Below, in pieces: positions 62,237 to 64,000 of a stretch of 64,000 nt of DNA. The notes under the pieces were generated by a model that was not told the DNA's origin, did not search any database, and was given only the letters and a program-made list of their open reading frames with translations. Origin of the DNA: Actinoplanes teichomyceticus ATCC 31121. GTDB taxonomy: Bacteria; Actinomycetota; Actinomycetes; Mycobacteriales; Micromonosporaceae. Position numbers and translations under genes: made by a program. The stretch is from contig NZ_CP023865.1 of the NCBI RefSeq assembly GCF_003711105.1, positions 5,667,001-5,731,000 on the forward strand, written 5' to 3'. The first letter of the stretch is position 1. Every line of letters starts with the position of its first letter.

Positions 62237-62869
62237 GTGTCCGACACCGAGCGCACCCGCGTGGACATGTTCTTCGACCCGGTCTGCCCGTGGGCCTGGC
62301 TGACGTCCCGCTGGCTGCTGGAGGCGGAGAAACTGCGCCCGATCGAGGTGCGCTTCCGGATCATGAGCCTGTCCGCGCTCAACGAGGGGCGTACCGACAT
62401 CGACCTCTTCTATCAGCGCAACATCGAGTCATGGCGTAAGCCGGTTCGCGTGATGATGGCCACCGAGCAGCGCCACGGACACGACGCGGTCCGCGCCCTC
62501 TACACCGCCGTCGGCACCCGCAAGCACGTCGAGGGCCAGCGTTTCGGGGTGGGGCTCTACCGCGCCGCGCTGGCCGAGTGCGGTCTGCCGGCCGAGCTGG
62601 CCGACGCCGCCGGCGACGCGAGTCTCGACGATGCCGTCCGCAAGAGCCACCAGGAGGGTATGCAGCCGGTCGGGCTCGACGTCGGAACCCCGACGGTGCA
62701 CGTGCACGTACCGGGCGCGGACACCGTCGCGCTGTTCGGACCGGTCGTCACGCCCGCCCCGCGTGGGGACGACGCGGCCCGGCTCTGGGACGGCTTCCTG
62801 CTGATGGCGCAGACGCCCGGCTTCTACGAGCTCAAGCGCAGCCGGACCCGTGGCCCCCAGATCCGCTGA
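62237..62869 (+). CDS. DsbA-family mycothiol-dependent nitroreductase homologue (Rv2466c type)
   Basis: A 210-residue DsbA-fold protein. The N-terminal MFFDPVCPWAWLTSRWLLE is typical of the Rv2466c family of actinobacterial mycothiol-linked reductases; a cis-Pro turn lies at GTPTVHVHV. The active site is CPWA, with Ala in place of a second Cys, so it would work by a one-thiol mechanism with mycothiol. I chose GTG 62237 because GGGAGG lies between it and the in-frame ATG at 62219. It follows cysN by 43 bp and may belong to the same transcript. Confidence 0.88.
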   Translation: MSDTERTRVDMFFDPVCPWAWLTSRWLLEAEKLRPIEVRFRIMSLSALNEGRTDIDLFYQRNIESWRKPVRVMMATEQRHGHDAVRALYTAVGTRKHVEGQRFGVGLYRAALAECGLPAELADAAGDASLDDAVRKSHQEGMQPVGLDVGTPTVHVHVPGADTVALFGPVVTPAPRGDDAARLWDGFLLMAQTPGFYELKRSRTRGPQIR

Positions 62870-62888
62870 GCGGCTGCGGAGCACGGCG

Positions 62889-63719
62889 ATGAGGCTCGAC
62901 CACGCGGTCGTGTCGCGGTACCTGGCCCGGCTGGGGTTGCGGGAATCACCCGCACGGACCCCGGCCGGGCTGGCCCTGCTGCACGAGCGGCACGTACAGC
63001 GGATCTCCTACGAGAACATCGACATTCAGCTCGGCCGGCCGACCACGGTGCGGCCCGAGGAGAACGCCGTCCGCACCGCCGGCGGGCGGGGTGGTTACTG
63101 CTTCCACCTGAACGGGTCCTTCGCCGCGCTGCTGGCCACGCTGGGCTTTCCGGTCGTGCTGCACCGCGGCCAGGTCAAGAAGGAGCCGGACCCGCCGTAC
63201 GGCGTCGCCGTCGCCAACCACCTGACGCTGACCGTCGAACTCGGCGGCACCGGCTGGCTGGTCGACGTGGGACTCGGCGACGGCCTGCTGCGCCCGGTGC
63301 CGCTGCGGCCCGGCGTGGTGCACCAGCCGCCGCTCACGTTCCGGCTCAGCCGCACCGGCCGCACCTGGCGGTTCGTCCACGACCCGCGAGGATCGTTCAC
63401 GGTCATGGACTGGACCGAGGAGCCGGCCGAGCCGGGCGACTTCGCCGGCCGGCACCGGTTCCTCTCCACCGATCCGGAGTCGACGTTCGTCCGGCGTTTC
63501 CTGGCGATGAACCGCGACCGCGACCGGGTCCACACGCTGGTGGACCGGAAGCTGGCGCGGATCGACGCCGACGGGCAGGTCGAACAGCAGCTCGACAGCT
63601 TCGACGAGTGGCGCGACGTGCTGGCCGACACGTTCCGGCTACGCCTCGACGCCGTCGACCTGCACCGCCTGTGGCGCCGCCTCCACCAGACCGCGAAGAG
63701 CGGTGCCGAGGGAGGCTGA
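62889..63719 (+). CDS. nat: Arylamine N-acetyltransferase family protein
   Basis: A 276-residue NAT with the full catalytic triad: Cys71 in GGRGGYCFHLN, His111 in ANHLTLTVEL and Asp126 in WLVDVGLGDG. NATs acetylate arylamines and hydrazines from acetyl-CoA. The RifF amide synthase that releases ansamycin chains belongs to the same family, so a link with the AHBA cluster is conceivable, but this gene is more than 50 kb from it and sits in the sulfation region; an ordinary NAT or a release enzyme for a local product is more likely. ATG 62889 has a weak GGAG. A terminator hairpin follows. Confidence 0.92.
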   Translation: MRLDHAVVSRYLARLGLRESPARTPAGLALLHERHVQRISYENIDIQLGRPTTVRPEENAVRTAGGRGGYCFHLNGSFAALLATLGFPVVLHRGQVKKEPDPPYGVAVANHLTLTVELGGTGWLVDVGLGDGLLRPVPLRPGVVHQPPLTFRLSRTGRTWRFVHDPRGSFTVMDWTEEPAEPGDFAGRHRFLSTDPESTFVRRFLAMNRDRDRVHTLVDRKLARIDADGQVEQQLDSFDEWRDVLADTFRLRLDAVDLHRLWRRLHQTAKSGAEGG

Positions 63720-63756
63720 GCCGGCGCCGCCGCGGGCGCCGCCCGCACACCTCGAC

Positions 63757-63786
63757 GGCCGTCCCGCCACCACCGGCGGGACGGCC
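63757..63786. terminator. Bidirectional hairpin between convergent genes
   Basis: GGCCGTCCCGCC (63757-63768) pairs exactly with 63775-63786 around six bases. It lies between the NAT gene and the leftward gene ending at 63808. Confidence 0.7.
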
Positions 63787-63807
63787 GTCCGTTTCTCGCG
63801 CGCAGCG

Positions 63808-64000
63808 TCACTTCCGCTGCGCGATCAGCAGGTATTCGTGTGCCCGGTTGGTGAGCATCGGGTCGTCCCCGCCGATCGGTCGCGGATAGAGGTGGATCCG
63901 CTCGTCACCCAGGGTCAGGTGACGTCCCAGCAGCCGGCCGACGTCCCAGGCGAGCGGGACGAACGCGCCGGCGAGGCGCCGGTTCTGCACGGCCACCACC
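63808..64000 (-). CDS. Unrecognised protein, C-terminal fragment at the right edge
   Basis: Only the last ~64 residues are visible; the gene begins beyond base 64000. The fragment reads through without a stop and ends in a TRAHEYLLIAQRK tail that slightly recalls the C-terminus of SAM-dependent methyltransferases, but this is too little to assign a family. Codon use is normal for the region. Confidence 0.5.
   Translation of the reverse strand, partial: VVAVQNRRLAGAFVPLAWDVGRLLGRHLTLGDERIHLYPRPIGGDDPMLTNRAHEYLLIAQRK

Noticed and set aside
62889..63719. RifF-type ansamycin amide synthase
   Set aside because: The family fits, but it is over 50 kb from the AHBA/PKS genes and in another operon; an ordinary NAT is the safer call. 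A tree with RifF proteins would decide.

Overview
The window is high-GC actinobacterial DNA with dense gene packing, many ATGA/GTGA stop-start overlaps, and GTG or TTG starts. Three features point to a soil-type filamentous actinomycete: 3-amino-5-hydroxybenzoate (AHBA) genes, secreted plant-polysaccharide hydrolases, and a mycothiol-linked oxidoreductase family. A Micromonosporaceae-like host (for example an Actinoplanes relative) is a guess, not shown by the sequence.

Region 1 (1-10976) is the edge of an ansamycin-type gene cluster. Leftward run the AHBA synthase, its oxidoreductase, a phosphatase, aminodehydroquinate synthase, and the loading module plus first ketosynthase of a type I PKS cut by the window edge. 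Divergently run aminodehydroquinate dehydratase, an FAD ring hydroxylase and a kanosamine-kinase-like ROK protein. Together these build AHBA and prime the PKS with it. The hydroxylase type suggests a naphthalenic ansamycin. Region 2 (10990-22559) is mixed: a MazF-like toxin, an HspR-type Hsp20 gene, a PAS histidine kinase, a secreted beta-propeller protein, a CebR-box GH9 cellulase, a secreted vanadium haloperoxidase, and a pair made of a His/Met-rich lipoprotein and a membrane polyferredoxin.

Region 3 (23016-32776) is the most striking block. Five secreted proteins and one lipoprotein share one domain type, marked by a GHxD opening and a His-x-His-x-x-Trp closing motif. One copy has lost these histidines, and another is embedded, apparently circularly permuted, in a ZnuA/TroA-like metal-binding lipoprotein. 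The block ends with the ABC ATPase and permease. Fur/Zur-like palindromes precede two transcription units, and a similar box precedes a CobW-family gene at 48715. The whole looks like a zinc-starvation surface acquisition system.

Region 4 (32912-48454) holds a stand-alone B12-binding protein with the CarH-type Wx9EH motif, then hemicellulose and cellulose genes: GH62 and GH10 with nearly identical CBM13 modules, a sigma factor fused to a membrane segment and an extracellular AbfB-like sugar-binding domain, a LacI-controlled sugar ABC importer with a GH1 glucosidase, and a CBM2-GH12 endoglucanase. A YidE-type transporter sits between.

Region 5 (48687-64000) begins with the Zur-type CobW-like gene and then an indigoidine-synthetase-like NRPS (A-Ox-PCP-TE, glutamine-type code). 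There follow a haloalkane-dehalogenase-like hydrolase, a ligase plus class IV aminotransferase pair, and a rightward operon of sulfotransferase, a signal-less periplasmic-binding-protein homologue, CysD and CysN, followed by a mycothiol nitroreductase homologue and an arylamine N-acetyltransferase. The sulfotransferase/CysDN part reads as a sulfation cassette. The window ends inside an unrecognised leftward gene.
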